Assembly: GCA_035771165.1 (NCBI GenBank)
Contig: JAWNZC010000467.1
Location: 1,859,501 to 1,923,500, forward strand
Length of the DNA: 64,000 nt
Reading direction: 5' to 3'
Origin: Paragorgia papillata
Lineage: Eukaryota; Cnidaria; Anthozoa; Scleralcyonacea; Coralliidae
How positions within the stretch are numbered: the stretch's first letter is position 1; each line of letters opens with the position of its first letter. Shown here one piece after another: positions 48,495 to 59,529 of this stretch. The position numbers and the translations under genes are program-made. The notes beneath the pieces are model-generated. The model worked only from the letters and a program-made list of their open reading frames with translations. It did not search any database and was not told the DNA's origin.

Positions 48495-48935
48495 GAAGTT
48501 ACATGCGTAAATCCCGAACTATCCTAAAATGCGCTGTATTGGGTAGCACCAAACTGTGGTCCATTATCACTCACTACCTTTTTAGGAATTCCTTGCGCTG
48601 CAAATAGTTCCTTGGTATTGTCAACAACAGCTTGGGCCGTACAGTAGATGGGCATTTTCGTTACGAATGGAAACTTTGAATAGTAATACGCTATTACCAA
48701 GTAATTGTCTCCATCAAACTGAAATAAATCTGTCCCGAGTATTTGCCATCGGCGCGTAGGAAATTCATGAGGGAGTAGCGTTTCCCTCATCTGCGACTTT
48801 CTGTGCTGTTGACATATGGGGCATTGTGCGACGGTATTCTATTTCTATAAATCCTTGTTAATATTCACCCAATACACGCAATCCTTGCCTCTGAGTTTCG
48901 ATTTCTCTACTCCTTGATGACCTTCTTGAAGCTTA
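48495..48935 (-). pseudogene. Gypsy integrase zinc-binding and catalytic core (D, D)
   Basis: Minus strand: GHQGVEKSKLRGKDCVYW then CPICQQHRKSQ is the HHCC zinc-binding segment (about 48935-48800). WQILGTDLFQFDGDNY has the first catalytic Asp (about 48730) and KVVSDNGPQF the second. The frame runs to 48524, where a frameshift separates it from the Glu-containing part. Integrase would insert the cDNA into host DNA. Confidence 0.8.
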
Positions 48936-49329
48936 GATAGGATGGAGGGTGTTAGACAGCTTGGGAATGATCACGCGTTCGCCCTTTAGCACTAGGTTAT
49001 CATCTATCTGACAGCTCATCTCTAAAGGCCCAATATGGCTGAAGTTGTTTGGGTAGATCTCTCCTTTTGTCCGGCCACCCCGCTACTTAAATTCTCCTTC
49101 AGTTGCTTTAGGATAGGATCCTTCGTTGTTTCCTGCTAGGTCTGGTCAAGTTGTGATGGTGTAAATGGAACATGACTGACTTGAAGATCCTGATCAATTG
49201 ATGCGTGGTCCATACTTGGACATCGAGATAAACTGTCTGCCACCAGCATTTCTTTATCCGGTTGATATTTAATCGTAATATCGTATGTATGAAGACATAA
49301 TAGCATTCTTTGTAGCCTTGGATATGCGG

Positions 49330-49784
49330 CTGTAAGAGGCTTCTGTTATATCATCTCAAGTGGTTTATGATCCGACTGGACGATGAAAGGTTTTCCATAC
49401 GTACGTGTACATTTTCCACGTACGTGTGAAACTTTTCACATCCGAACACTACGGCGAGAAGTTCTCTCTCTATATTTGCATACCGTTGCTCTGTTTCACT
49501 CAGCGACTTTAATTAGACGCAAAGGCTATTGGCTTATTATTTTGGATCAGTACGGCACCCAGACCTCTACCGGACGAATGAACTTGTATGACTGTTTCTT
49601 TCTTTCTTCGAATCGAAGTAAGTCAAAGTAGTCTCTCCACAAATGTGATCTTTAGTTTTCTCGAGATCTCGTTGATGTGCCTCGGTCCATGCGAATTCGG
49701 TGTCTTTCTTTAGAAGATCTCGCAGGTTGGCGATCTGTTCCAACAGTCTGGGAATGAATGGAGACATGTACGTAAAAATTCCCA
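49330..49784 (-). pseudogene. Gypsy RT connection and RNase H remnant
   Basis: Minus strand FTYMSPFIPRLLEQIANLRD, LLKKDTEFAWTEAHQRD and TTLTYFDSKKE, the RT-RNase H connection, followed in another frame by SGRGLGAVL and KPIAFAS from the RNase H start. Stops and frameshifts abound downstream. It is separated from the RT by the 806-bp insertion. Confidence 0.7.
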
Positions 49785-50589
49785 CAATCTCGTTCCCAGT
49801 AGTCTTCCCACGCGGTTGCGGGAGGTGGGGAAGATCTGGGGAAATCGGATTTTCAGATCTGATTTTGGATATCCGGTTGGATATGCCGCGCATGCTTGTA
49901 CATGTGTTGCTTCCGCTTACCTTAACTGTTGAGTGAAGAAGCCCAAGAAGGCTCGTTTGACGGTTTCCCACTTACAAATCAACAAATTTTGTGTCGGATT
50001 TCTATTTGATACAATGTTTATATTTACCATTTGGGCTTTCGGGAAATTAGCATTTTGTCTTAATAACGGTAAGCTATATCTATTATTATGAACAGTTCTT
50101 TTGAGAACTCGCATAGAGTGCAGAGATCGCCACTGTGGTATAAACACCAGGGCAATGTCTGATCGAATGTAATGTCTTTGGCCCGTAAAATGTTTGGCCT
50201 GGACTCTGGCGACTCGATTTGCTATTCAACAAGAGAAACAGCGATTAATTATACTTCGTTTCCATGTGAATATTTTTGAAATTATCTTCTTTGTGATATA
50301 ATTATCGTAATGGCAAATTGCCGAATTAATAAAAGCATTGTCAACGTCAGCCGCTGCATGAAACTGAAGCAACTGAAAGTTAATGCTTTCAGTATGAAAT
50401 ACACACGTTCGATTGTTCCATATCAAAATTATTTAAGGGTCAATGTTATAGATCGAGGTTAGTGTTTTGATTTATAAAAATCTGGAGAGATTTGAAATAA
50501 TTTGTGGCGCTGCGATCATTACCCGTTGAGTAATTCCCGACCACTTCCATTATTATGAATTGTCTGAAGACAAGCAATAGAAACGCAGT
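49785..50589. mobile_element. About 806-bp insertion in gypsy pol with 8-bp target duplication
   Basis: AATTCCCA occurs at 49777-49784 and again at 50590-50597, exactly where the gypsy frame breaks (ELLGI on one side, FTYMSPF on the other). The inserted sequence has no recognised coding motif and no obvious terminal inverted repeat. It contains AGATCT-flanked palindromic sequence near 49835-49870. An 8-bp duplication is common for hAT and P-type elements, but the ends do not clearly support either. Confidence 0.6.
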
Positions 50590-50597
50590 AATTCCCA

Positions 50598-51507
50598 ATA
50601 ATTCTTGCAGCTCGGTCTTACTCCCTGGGGACTGTTTCTCTTTAACGACTTTCACTTTTTCAGGGTCCGGGTGAAGTCTGTCCTTGTCATAGATCATGTC
50701 AAAGAATTTAATTTGCGGAACTTTGATTTCACATTTCTCATTATTGAAAACCAAGCCATGTTTTCTTGCTATTTCCATCACGTTGTGCAAGTCCTGGTCA
50801 TGCTCCTATGCAGCTTCTGTTTCTCCACACACTGCTATGTCGTCTGCTATGCTGATTGGTCCAGGGCATTTCTCAAGGATTTGATCCATCTTGTGCTGAA
50901 AAACATCTTGACTCATTACTAGTCCGAATGCCATTCTTAAAAAACAGTATCTTTCAAACGGGCTATTAAACTTGGTTAGGCAGGAACTTTCTTCATCTAG
51001 TAGCACTGACCAATATCCCTTTTTAGCATCTAGTTTGCTGAAATACCATGCTCCGGAAAACTTGTGTGTGATCTCCTCGAGAGTTGGGGTCTTGTGATGG
51101 CATCGCATTATGGCCTTATTCAAATCTTTTGGGTCCAGGCATATGCGCAGGTCACTATTTCGTCGTCTTGACATGACTATGCTGTTTCCCCAATCTGTTG
51201 GCTCTGTTATCTTTCTTATTACCCCCTTTTGTTCCATGTCATCTAATTCACTTTTCAGCTCATCTCTCAAATGTATTGAGCATTTTCGCGGTGCAAGGAT
51301 TACTGGGTGGCTTCCTTCTTTCAAGCCGATGTGGTATCTTCCTGGAAAATTTCCAATCTTGTCGAATCTCTCGGGGTACGCTTCCTTCAAATCTTCTAAT
51401 GTGTCGACACGTCCAAGCTTTTTCTCGTTTGGTTTGGCAGTGCTGCTCGGCGACGCTATTGGAGACGCCTCCTTCGCCTTGTTTATTTCGCAATGAAGTG
51501 TTACCAA
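50598..51507 (-). pseudogene. Gypsy reverse transcriptase
   Basis: The minus-strand frame 51507-50806 gives DELKSELDDMEQKGVIRKI, LRICLDPKDLNKAI, YFSKLDAKKGYWSVLLDEES (catalytic Asp in KLDA), FGLVMSQDVFQHKMD and SIADDIAVCGE. The last is the active-site box, with ADD in place of the more usual GxDD or YxDD order. A second frame (50790-50598) continues NVMEIARKHGLVFNNEKCEI and LHPDPEKVKVVKE. One frameshift at about 50800. This is the best preserved part of the element. Confidence 0.85.
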
Positions 51508-51540
51508 GCTTGTGATCTAGAGAACTTTGAAGACCGAGAA

Positions 51541-51831
51541 TTACAGGACCTTCTGAATCCACAATGTAGAAATCGGTGTTGACCCATTTATACCCGCCGT
51601 ATCGGCACTGGAGTTGTATAGCCCCATATTGTGGATCTTAGTTCCGATGTATGCAGTGAGGGTTACATGTCGGTTCTTGACTGCGTTTCTTCGAGGAAGA
51701 CCGCCAGAATCGAGATTTCCTGGAAAGATTTTCCTGAACATTCTCACTGGCAGGATATTGCCTTGCGCGCCTGTATCTATTTTTACTTTGAGCTCAGCTC
51801 GCATTCTACTACTGCTACATTTGACTTTCAA
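51541..51831 (-). pseudogene. Gypsy aspartic protease (retropepsin)
   Basis: KVKIDTGAQGNILPVRMF contains the catalytic DTG with a following GN, the standard opening of gypsy protease. Then VTLTAYIGTKIHNMG. It lies between the zinc knuckle and RT, as expected. The frame ends before RT begins in another frame. Confidence 0.75.
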
Positions 51832-51870
51832 ATGGGTGTACGTTTCATCTTGTGTTTCTGAATGAATTGG

Positions 51871-52200
51871 TTACCAAGTGTTGATGTCTGATATCGTGAT
51901 GCTTTCTATTGTTAATTCGTCGAACTGATCTCCGTAATCATTAAATTCGTTTTTTCTGATCTCATGTAAATCCCGTCTGGTAACTGCCTTCTGGCGGGGT
52001 TGCTTCTGTCGGCTTCTTGGAAAGGATTGGCTTGTTTCTGGCAAGTCAGTCAATCTAGATCTACACACTTTTTTCCAGTGATTCAACTTTTTGCATCGAC
52101 GACATCTTGTCCCATGCAGGACATTAATCTCGAGATGACTTGGAATGGTAACCTCCGCACTTACGACAGCTTTCATCTTTTCGCACTTCATGCACTGCAT
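51871..52200 (-). pseudogene. Gypsy gag C-terminal zinc knuckle
   Basis: CRRCKKLNHWKKVC is a CCHC knuckle (C-x2-C-x4-H-x4-C) that binds element RNA in the nucleocapsid. A disrupted cysteine-rich stretch precedes it. The frame overlaps the main gag ORF by 13 bp in a different phase, so a frameshift or programmed shift separates them. Confidence 0.75.
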
Positions 52201-52763
52201 GTGGCTTCTTCGCGCTGTCCTTGTGCTAACTCCTTCATGTGTAGGATAGTCGCTTCGTGGGTATTTCCGAGCTCAGTTGCTTTCTCGAGTGTTAGCGATT
52301 GATCCATGGCTAGAAGCTGCTTTTGTAACTCATTGTGAAACGTTCCCGCTATTAATTGCTCTATCACTCCATCTTCAAATTCCTTCTCATCTCGTAGATT
52401 GCATTTAAATGCTTGTAATTTCAGTCTTGAAACGATCACGTCGATATACGTACTTTCACTCTCTTGTTGTCTGAATTTTTGTAAGTACAAATGGGCTACG
52501 CGAAAATTTTCTCTTGGTTGAATTTGGGAAATAAATTTGCTCCATACAATTTTTGGGTCTTTTTGATCTGCTTCGTTAAGACTCCACGAATTAAGCATTT
52601 TGATACCATTAGCGCCGGTGAATAATAAGATATGGTCTACTTGCTTTTCTTTCTTTATGTCTTTAACCGAGAAGTAGAGTTCGCGCTGTTGCTTGAACAT
52701 TTTAACGGCACAGCCTTGATCTGGGTTTGGCCAGTCCATACGAGGTGTAATCGACTCAGACAT
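52188..52763 (-). CDS. Gypsy gag, main part
   Basis: A 191-codon open frame starting MSESITPRMDWPNPD (52763) with QQRELYFSVKDIKKEKQ, WSKFISQIQPRENFRVAHLY and FEDGVIEQLIAGTFHNELQK, resembling the capsid-type gag of animal gypsy elements. The start is chosen as the first ATG after about 360 bp of leader behind the primer-binding site. The frame is open, but the element as a whole is defective. Confidence 0.65.
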   Translation of the reverse strand: MSESITPRMDWPNPDQGCAVKMFKQQRELYFSVKDIKKEKQVDHILLFTGANGIKMLNSWSLNEADQKDPKIVWSKFISQIQPRENFRVAHLYLQKFRQQESESTYIDVIVSRLKLQAFKCNLRDEKEFEDGVIEQLIAGTFHNELQKQLLAMDQSLTLEKATELGNTHEATILHMKELAQGQREEATCSA

Positions 52764-53102
52764 TTTTACTCTTGTCGTACGTGAGAAGTCGCTTTACATT
52801 TATACAATTATTATTTAGTTTTTCACGTTCTCGCTATCGAAATCTCGAATATTTGAGTTCTATCGGCGACGGGTTTTAAAGTGTTAAGTTCACTGAAGCG
52901 AAGCACGGTACAAAGTTCACACTTGCACGCAGGTTATTATTTGCGCAATTTTCGAACGAAGTTTTAAGATAAGTATACTGTATGTCGTGGCTGTTTTCGC
53001 TTAGAAGTCGTCTTCATGCCTGATTGTATTCGGGAGTTTTCTTCTTCTAATTCTTGGTCTTTGTAAATGACTTGCAAAACTCTATCCAACAATCTAACAT
53101 AA
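52764..53102 (-). other. Gypsy 5' leader
   Basis: About 340 bp between the primer-binding site and the gag ATG. No ORF or repeat seen. Confidence 0.5.
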
Positions 53103-53124
53103 GGTGATCCAACCGCTGCCACCA
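53103..53124 (-). promoter_or_regulatory. Gypsy primer-binding site
   Basis: Minus strand TGGTGGCAGCGGTTGGATCA lies directly after the CA that closes the LTR-like block. TGGTGGCAGCGG is a form seen at primer-binding sites of animal Ty3/gypsy elements. The tRNA cannot be named with certainty. Confidence 0.6.
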
Positions 53125-53469
53125 TGTAAAAGATTCGATCTATAAGCGCATGGTTGTTTACCAGACATGGCCAGACATCCCGGTAAAAAATTATTATCCG
53201 TTAGGTACATTTCTCCGACACTTGTAGCTTTTTAAAAGCTTTTCGCACGTATTTATTTACACGACCAGCAAGAACGTATTCATAATACCATTCTTCGTAA
53301 ACTTTGTAAAGCTCGGAGCTAAAGTAAGCAAAATATTAGCTTTAAAGTAAGTAAACTAATTCGGGCAATCGCTTCCGACACTAACCACCTTAGCTTTGAG
53401 CTTTTGTTTACAATTGTGAAATTTCGTTGGTCCATATACACGAAGGGAATGGAATGTGTGGCTCGTTTC
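53125..53469 (-). mobile_element. Candidate 5' LTR of the gypsy element (outer edge uncertain)
   Basis: The plus-strand left edge TGTAAAAGATTCGATCTATA equals the inner edge expected for the LTR and matches the left edge of the block at 3378 apart from one base. The outer edge is not defined by a repeat; 53469 is the last CA before the next element. Only the inner 20 bp can be matched to the other LTR. Confidence 0.4.
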
Positions 53470-54687
53470 AGCAGACGTACGTTAAGCCGGTTTTCCACTA
53501 GGCGACATTTTTCGCGCGAAGCGACTTTTTCTTTTGTCTCATGAGCTCTGAACTGGAACTAATCAGAAATCTATTGAATGGACAATTTGCATTATCGCAA
53601 TGCATGCTGGTAGTTGAGGTACGGATTCACTTTCAGGGGAAATGGCCGGCGTCAGACGAGCATTTAGCCTGAAAGATTAATTCACTGTTTTAGCGGTATT
53701 TTCTTTCCCGAATGAGAGATTTTTACTTCTCGTTAGGACAGGTAGGTTATGAACTATGTTTTGTGTAAATGAGAGCGAAACCGCTTTTGAAACTGGCGAG
53801 AAAATTACTTCAGAGTTGTCGATGGAGTGAAGAACGTTCGAACCAAAACCATGCTTGAAGAAAGAACTTTTTGCACATTTCTAGGTGAGTAAAGAAATCG
53901 ATTGCTGTACAGTAAGCCATTTGGCCTCACATTCATGCATATGTAGTAGATCTATTCAGATCGTATAGTTGATGCCCTTGTAAATGTCTCTTCTCTGCAT
54001 TTTCGCTGGTTGAAATTGACAAGGCTTTGAAACAGCTCACGACACTTGTTGTTGGAATAGCATCACCTCGTCAGGCTTTGTTTTTGATTTGTTTTGCATG
54101 AAAAAAAAAACTTGTTTCACTAGCCACTGTTCACGTATTTTACAACAACTCCGAGTGCAAAGTGATTTCGGTTTCACTTGTGTTTTGGTCTTTGCTTTTG
54201 GTCTTTGTTTTTCTTCTCTTCCCTTTTGTACTGGTGAAAATACTGTATACATTTTAGTGTGGTGTAAAATACAGTACAATAGGCTAAAATAATTGTTCTA
54301 ACGTTAATTCTATTCGACTGTTGAGTCACAGAGCCCTAGTCGTCGTTTTTAACCTATAGCTATAAATTGATTCAATATTATATAAACTGTAGGCAGATAT
54401 TTAAACTGTTAGGTAGCTAGCTGAATGCTGTAAATTTCTAATTAAACTGTAAGTCTGAATTAGATATCCAATAATAACTCTTTGCATTTAAAACATGGGG
54501 ACTTTGTTTTTTTTTTACAAAGTCTCCTCTGTGATCTGTGCCTGTGGCACCAGCTGCAGGGGGGGGGGGCAAGCTTCCCCTATTTGTCACACGGACCGTT
54601 AGTGTGAAATTTGATGAGAAACAGGGGGAGAATAATAATTAATGTTAGCAAAATTGCAGATATTTTTCCATGTTTATTAATAACATC

Positions 54688-55165
54688 CAGTGGCATAGCC
54701 AGGGTCTTGAGATGTGGGGGCGCAAGAACCTCAAATTCCTAGAGGTTGGGGGGAGCATGCCCCCTGGAAAATTTTGGATTTCTACGGTCTCTGAAACACT
54801 ATTTCCTGCATTTTGAGGCAAGAATTTAAGAGTACAGTAATCCAAAAGCCATAAATTACATAATTTTGTTGAAATCAAACCAGAACATAGAATGATACAC
54901 ATCAGAATATCTTTAGATTTACATGTATTTATAAACCAGTCGTAAATGTAAAAACAAGTTGGAGGCATTTTGTATAGACCTTAGTATTGTAATTTATAGC
55001 ATAGCATGCCTGCTAAATATATAACACATTACTAGTCTCCTCACTTGGCCTTAAAACAATGTGCCCCCCCTGCAAGTTTCTCAATGGATTTAAACTTTTC
55101 ATGAGAACGGTCTTGGAGACCATTGGGGGGTGACCACCCAACCCCACCCCCCTTGAATGCTACTG
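54688..55165. mobile_element. hAT-type MITE with perfect 8-bp target duplication
   Basis: 478 bp bounded by ATAACATC at 54680-54687 and 55166-55173. Ends CAGTGGCATAGCCAGGG and (reverse complement of the right end) CAGTAGCATTCAAGGG are the CAGTGGC-type termini common in hAT elements. The interior has the GGGGG/CCCCC-rich stretches usual in this MITE group. No transposase. It is inserted in the loop of the long inverted-repeat element, so it is younger than that element. Confidence 0.85.
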
Positions 55166-55289
55166 ATAACATCACCATGTTGCATTCTGCAAAACTTAAG
55201 TCACTTGCATGATGATGGCTAATTGAATTTTCCTATAAATGTCTAAGAATGTTGTTGAAAAATAATGTCTACGATATGCATGCCCTCAG

Positions 55290-55293
55290 ACCC

Positions 55294-55324
<31 letters not shown>
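55290..55324. repeat. (C)n then (CA)n simple repeat
   Basis: About 20 C residues followed by about six CA units, in the loop of the long inverted-repeat element. Confidence 0.95.
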
Positions 55325-55890
55325 CAATATGCCAGTCCTGCCAGTGCCTTGCACTCTTGTATGGCCAAATGGGAATGGACATTAACCTGTTTTGAAGGAA
55401 GTCCAGCCATGTTATCTAAACCCTCAAAACTTGTGACACTACAGATATGTTGTGTCAAATAACCAGATCTTTCTCCAGCAGACCACACCTACTGTGAGCC
55501 TAGAAGGGCATAAAAATAATTATTCTAAGGGAAATTATTAGTGCCTGTGTCAGTGACAGTGTCCTCCACTTTTCCATTTTCTTTTGACTTGGCAGTTATT
55601 GGATCCACTGTATCTTTACAGTCTTTCACAGGTGGGACTGAGAAAGTCATAAAAAATGTTTTCATAATTTGAAAACCCAGTGTGCAATTCCCCATTTTTT
55701 ATTACTGTTTTTGAAACATTGAACTGAAAAATGTTTGCTGTTCTACTTTCTCCTTAGACTCATAGAGCCAAAATTTCATCATAACCATATTAGATTTTAT
55801 TTTTCTCTGGTCCAGTATCCAACTCAATATTTGTGTGCTCTGATTGACTCAGTGGCAAGCAGTTTGTTTCCTCCTATCCAGATCTTGCAA
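55325..55890. other. Loop sequence of the long inverted-repeat element, unassigned
   Basis: No coding motif seen. It includes GTGTCAGTGACAGTGTC, a short imperfect palindrome near 55545. Confidence 0.4.
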
Positions 55891-56796
55891 CCAAACAGTT
55901 TAAATATGCCTACAGTGCATTCTTTACATGTTAAAAACCCTCTTAGTACTACAGTTTATATTGAATCAATTTATAGCTATAGGTTAAAAACGATGACTAG
56001 GGCTCTGTGACTCAAGTCGAATAGAATTAACGTTAGAACAATTATTTTAGCCTATTGTACTGTATTTTACACCACACTAAAATTTATACAGTATTTTCAC
56101 CAGTACAAAAGGGAAGAGAAGAAAAACAAAGACCAAAACCCAAGTGAAACCGAAATCACTTTGCACTCGGAGTTTTTGCAAAATACCTGAACAGTGGCTA
56201 GTGAAATAAGGTTTTTTTTCACGCAAAACAAACCAAAACAAAGCCTGACGAGGTGATACTATTCCAACAAGTGATCGTGAGCTGTTTCAAAGCCTTGTCA
56301 ATTTCAACCAGCGAAAATGCAGAGAAGAGATATTTGCCAGGGCATCAACTATACGATCTGAATAGATCTACTACATATGTATGAATGTGAGGCCAAATGG
56401 CTTACTGTACAGCAATCGATTTCTTTACTCACCTAGAAATGTGCAAAAAGTTCTTTCTTCAAGCATGGTTTTGTTCGAACGTTCTTCACTCCATCGACAA
56501 CTCTGAAGTAATTTTCTCGCCAGTTTCAAAAGCGGTTTCGCTCCCATTTACACAAAACATAGTTAATAACCTACCTGTCCTAACGAGAAGTAAAAATCTC
56601 TCATTCGGGAAAGAAAATACCGCTAAAACAGTGAATTAATCTTTCAGGCGAAATGCTCGCCTGACGCCGGCCATTTCCCCTGAAAGTGAATCCGTACCTC
56701 AACTACCAGCATGCATTGCGATAATGCAAATTGCCCATTCGAACAAAAGAAAGTCGCTTCGCACGAAAAAAATTGCCTAGTGGAAAACTGGCTTTA

Positions 56797-58137
56797 GTTG
56801 AGTGTTAGCGAGTCATAAGAACGTCTGCGAAGACGACTACCCATAAGGGAGCTAAAACGCAAATTTGGGTGGTTTCAGCCCGGATTTCTAGATATCGTCA
56901 TTTACTCCACATTTTGTCGCTACATTTGTCTGTGGTGAATTTTTGTCCAGATTTTTGTTGACAGCTCGAATTTCTGTCGAAATTTCTGTCGACGATCTCG
57001 ACAAGATATTAATTAATATATTGATTTTCATTTTCATGATTTCTTCTGTTTTTATTCAGCTAAACCTGGTAAATACAAATCTCCTACCGTTTCTTCTGCT
57101 TTTGTCACCACAAACACTGGCAATTCAGTCTACTCTTTTCAGATTGTTTTTCTCGTCGGTTTCTTACTTTCTTCGTTGTTGACAAAATATGACAAGGCAT
57201 CATTCAGTTCTCTTCAAGATCTAAGAAGCCGTTTATTTCAAAATTTCTTCATCGTTCTCTCTCGAGTTAAATAGAATACACCAGAGCAGAAATCTTTACC
57301 GGCTTTGAACAGTTTCAGGACATATCCTTCTTCTTTCAGTTGCATTTCTGTCGGCATTGTTTTCCGTCTTCATCGTAATTTGTAGGGTTTTTCAGTGTTT
57401 TTAAGTCGTATTTATTGTTGCCTCTTCTCGCTGCCATATATCGTCTTAGCCTTCTTTCTTTGGTCTTTTTTCATAGTAATGTTAATGTACATTTTAGCTG
57501 AAACGTTTTTTTCTGGCAAAGATTTCTTTCAGGTCATGATCGTTTAAAAATTATTTCGTAATCCAACCGAACTTTAGTACGTAATCCAACCGAACTTATA
57601 ATTTGCTGACATAAATTTAAATAATTTGAATAATATAACTGGTTAGTTACCAGTATCTTGCTATTTGAACCGCGCCAGTTGTGGATTTGATAATATATAT
57701 ATATATAAACAGGTTTCAGAATTACTTTCAAGTTTTCATCTCGCGTGTAATTTCGCATATAGACGGTGTCCACGCATGCCGAGATTAGCACCCTCACCTG
57801 GCTCCGGGACTTCGGCCCTACGCCCGGGCTCGGGGATTATATGGCACCTTTTATTACAAAATCAATCTTGTATTTCTTGGTCTTCGCTTCGTGTAACTTC
57901 GTCAAAACACCGGACTAGCATTATTTTCTGCTGTTTCTTTCACGTATGTGTACTAAAATTTACTTTTGTAATGTTTATCGTCATTTATTTAATTTATTTT
58001 TGTAGTTTTGCAGCAATAACTTCCTTATTAGCATTTTTTTTTTGTTTCTAATCGTAGGGCATTAACAATTTTCATAATGCCCGTGGGCATTACCGAGAAA
58101 TCTCGACACGTCAGCGGCTATAGGTGTCGCATTACAT
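56797..58137. other. Unassigned sequence
   Basis: 56806-56842 holds a dispersed repeat end related to 2341-2380. 57690-57708 is an (AT)n tract. 58046-58081 contains an inverted GGGCATTA/TAATGCCC pair. Short ORFs have no recognised motif. Confidence 0.4.
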
Positions 58138-58431
58138 TTGGAAACGTGTATCTTAAAACATGCTTTAATATTTTGTTTTCCCGATACAAAACCGACTAGG
58201 TTTCTCCCATGGTACCATGGTAAAGCAAGGAAAACGCATATTAATTCTGCTTATGTCAGCGCAATCAAAATATATTCATCAGGAAGGAAGACTACTCGAT
58301 TATTAACAGTTGAAGAAATGGTGTCGCTTTTGCTCAACGCGAAAGTTCTTTCAACACTGGATGCTGAAAGCGAATTCTCGCAAATACCACTTGACGAAAA
58401 GTTTTTACCGATCGCTTGTTTTAATAATTAA
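58138..58431 (+). pseudogene. Ty3/gypsy RT scrap
   Basis: The 97-codon frame ends with LTVEEMVSLLLNAKVLSTLD followed by AESEFSQIPLDEKFLPIACF, matching the RT block around the first catalytic Asp (in LDA) of gypsy elements. Nothing else of an element is seen nearby, so it is an isolated fragment. The N-terminal half is not recognisable. Confidence 0.6.
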
Positions 58432-58589
58432 TGTTTAGCATTTGACTCGATGTCCCAGGTAATTCGGGCGAATTCTCGAACATCCACTTTAATCGAGTGG
58501 AATGCCAAATGTTACTTGTATATACCCAATTCTACTCTCGGCATTAATACATTATACATACACAACTCGTGGCCAAACCTTGGGAACGA

Positions 58590-58655
58590 CTTCAGTAGCT
58601 CAGCATCAGAGCACTACACTAGCATCGCAGGGTCGCGGTTTTAATTCCTAATCGG
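58590..58655 (+). repeat. tRNA-like SINE head (decayed)
   Basis: AGTAGCTCAGCATCAG (about 58594) resembles an A box, and GGTTTTAATTCC (58637-58648) a B box, at tRNA-like spacing. Between them GAGCACTACACTAGCATCGCAGGGT looks like a tRNA arm. The cloverleaf is not intact, so this is more likely a tRNA-derived SINE remnant than a gene. Confidence 0.45.
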
Positions 58656-59529
58656 AAAGCCTTGAATTGATGTTGCATTTTTCGCAACTGGTTCCAGTTT
58701 GGTCTTATAATGTATATAATCTATACTCGAAATTTTCCTTCACCAAAATAACTTAGAACATTAGTTTAATTGAGGAAATGCCAAATTTTACTTGTGTTTG
58801 AGACTATCCTTATTTTAGCAAATCTGTTTGATTCAATATACAACTGACGAGTAAGCTGTACAAACATAATGCGCCCAAAATCAAATTTGCTAATATATTA
58901 TTTAACGATATAACAGTAGACGAACCTGGTTTAGCATACGCAGGATAAACACCCCCACAAGACTCCGCTGTCACTGTGAGGTTTGCAATTGCAACGGTTG
59001 CATTAGGATGGATAACATTTCCTTCAAAAACAAACTAGAAAACAAGAAATTCAATAAGGAATAACTAAGAGACTGGAGTAAAACATAAGCAAAGGAAAAC
59101 GAGGTAACACAGAAACCGATGCATGGACAAAGACACAACCAAAAGAAAGAAATATTTAATTTTTTTCCATTTAGAAGTGACAAAATTAGACGTAAATGAA
59201 AAAATAATGTTTTTTGTTTAATCATCTCTATTTAACTTGTTTTAATTCAATCACTTAGCGTCTGTAAACATTGTTAACATCTACTTCCGGAAATTGTTAA
59301 AGCTGTCCTTCCATTACCACCAATATTCGGTATAACCAGCCACACTTTGTCGAAAGGCAGATAATTATTCGTAATATTACAATACAAGTAGTATATTCTT
59401 AAAGTAAAACTAGTTTTCAGAGCAGCATGTACCTTTCCAACTTTTATAAATGTCAGAAATGTATATGCATCTCTGGTTATACATAGAAATAAATTTACTT
59501 TTGCCAGAAACTTATGTTTTCACCTCTGA
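58656..59529. other. Unassigned AT-rich sequence
   Basis: GGAAATGCCAAATTTTACTTG near 58773 resembles GGAATGCCAAATGTTACTTG near 58499, a short direct repeat bracketing the SINE-like scrap. No coding motif. Confidence 0.4.

Larger units (their letters stand above)
47950..53124 (-). mobile_element. Ty3/gypsy retrotransposon, internal region (5' part to integrase end)
   Basis: Minus-strand order: primer-binding site, gag, CCHC zinc knuckle, protease, RT, RNase H, integrase, the standard Ty3/gypsy arrangement. The 3' terminus is missing here because the region stops at the Ngaro B2 repeat. A polypurine tract and LTR-like end in the same orientation lie on the other side of the Ngaro element (3378-3563). 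Frameshifts between nearly all domains and an 806-bp insertion in pol show the copy is inactive. Confidence 0.85.
53485..56793. mobile_element. 3.3-kb DNA element with about 0.9-kb inverted arms
   Basis: 53485-54413 is repeated in inverted orientation at 55891-56793. Examples: TTTTCCACTAGGC near each outer edge, CATTATCGCAATGCATGCTG, TCTCATTCGGGAAAGAAAAT and AGAGCCCTAGTCRTCGTTTT near the inner edges. The left arm has about 44 extra bp near 53540 and lacks about 40 bp present at about 55910-55950. TTA flanks both outer edges (53482-53484, 56794-56796), compatible with a 3-bp duplication, but three bases prove little. The loop encodes nothing recognisable, so this looks like a non-autonomous long-TIR or foldback transposon. 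Superfamily open. Confidence 0.75.

Noticed and set aside
53821..53910. GGTGAGTAAAG in the foldback arm as a host splice donor
   Set aside because: The same sequence exists in the opposite arm, the upstream frame is short and closes quickly, and no gene context is visible.
58590..58655. Functional tRNA gene
   Set aside because: A and B boxes are degenerate and acceptor and anticodon stems do not pair convincingly; a SINE remnant is more likely.
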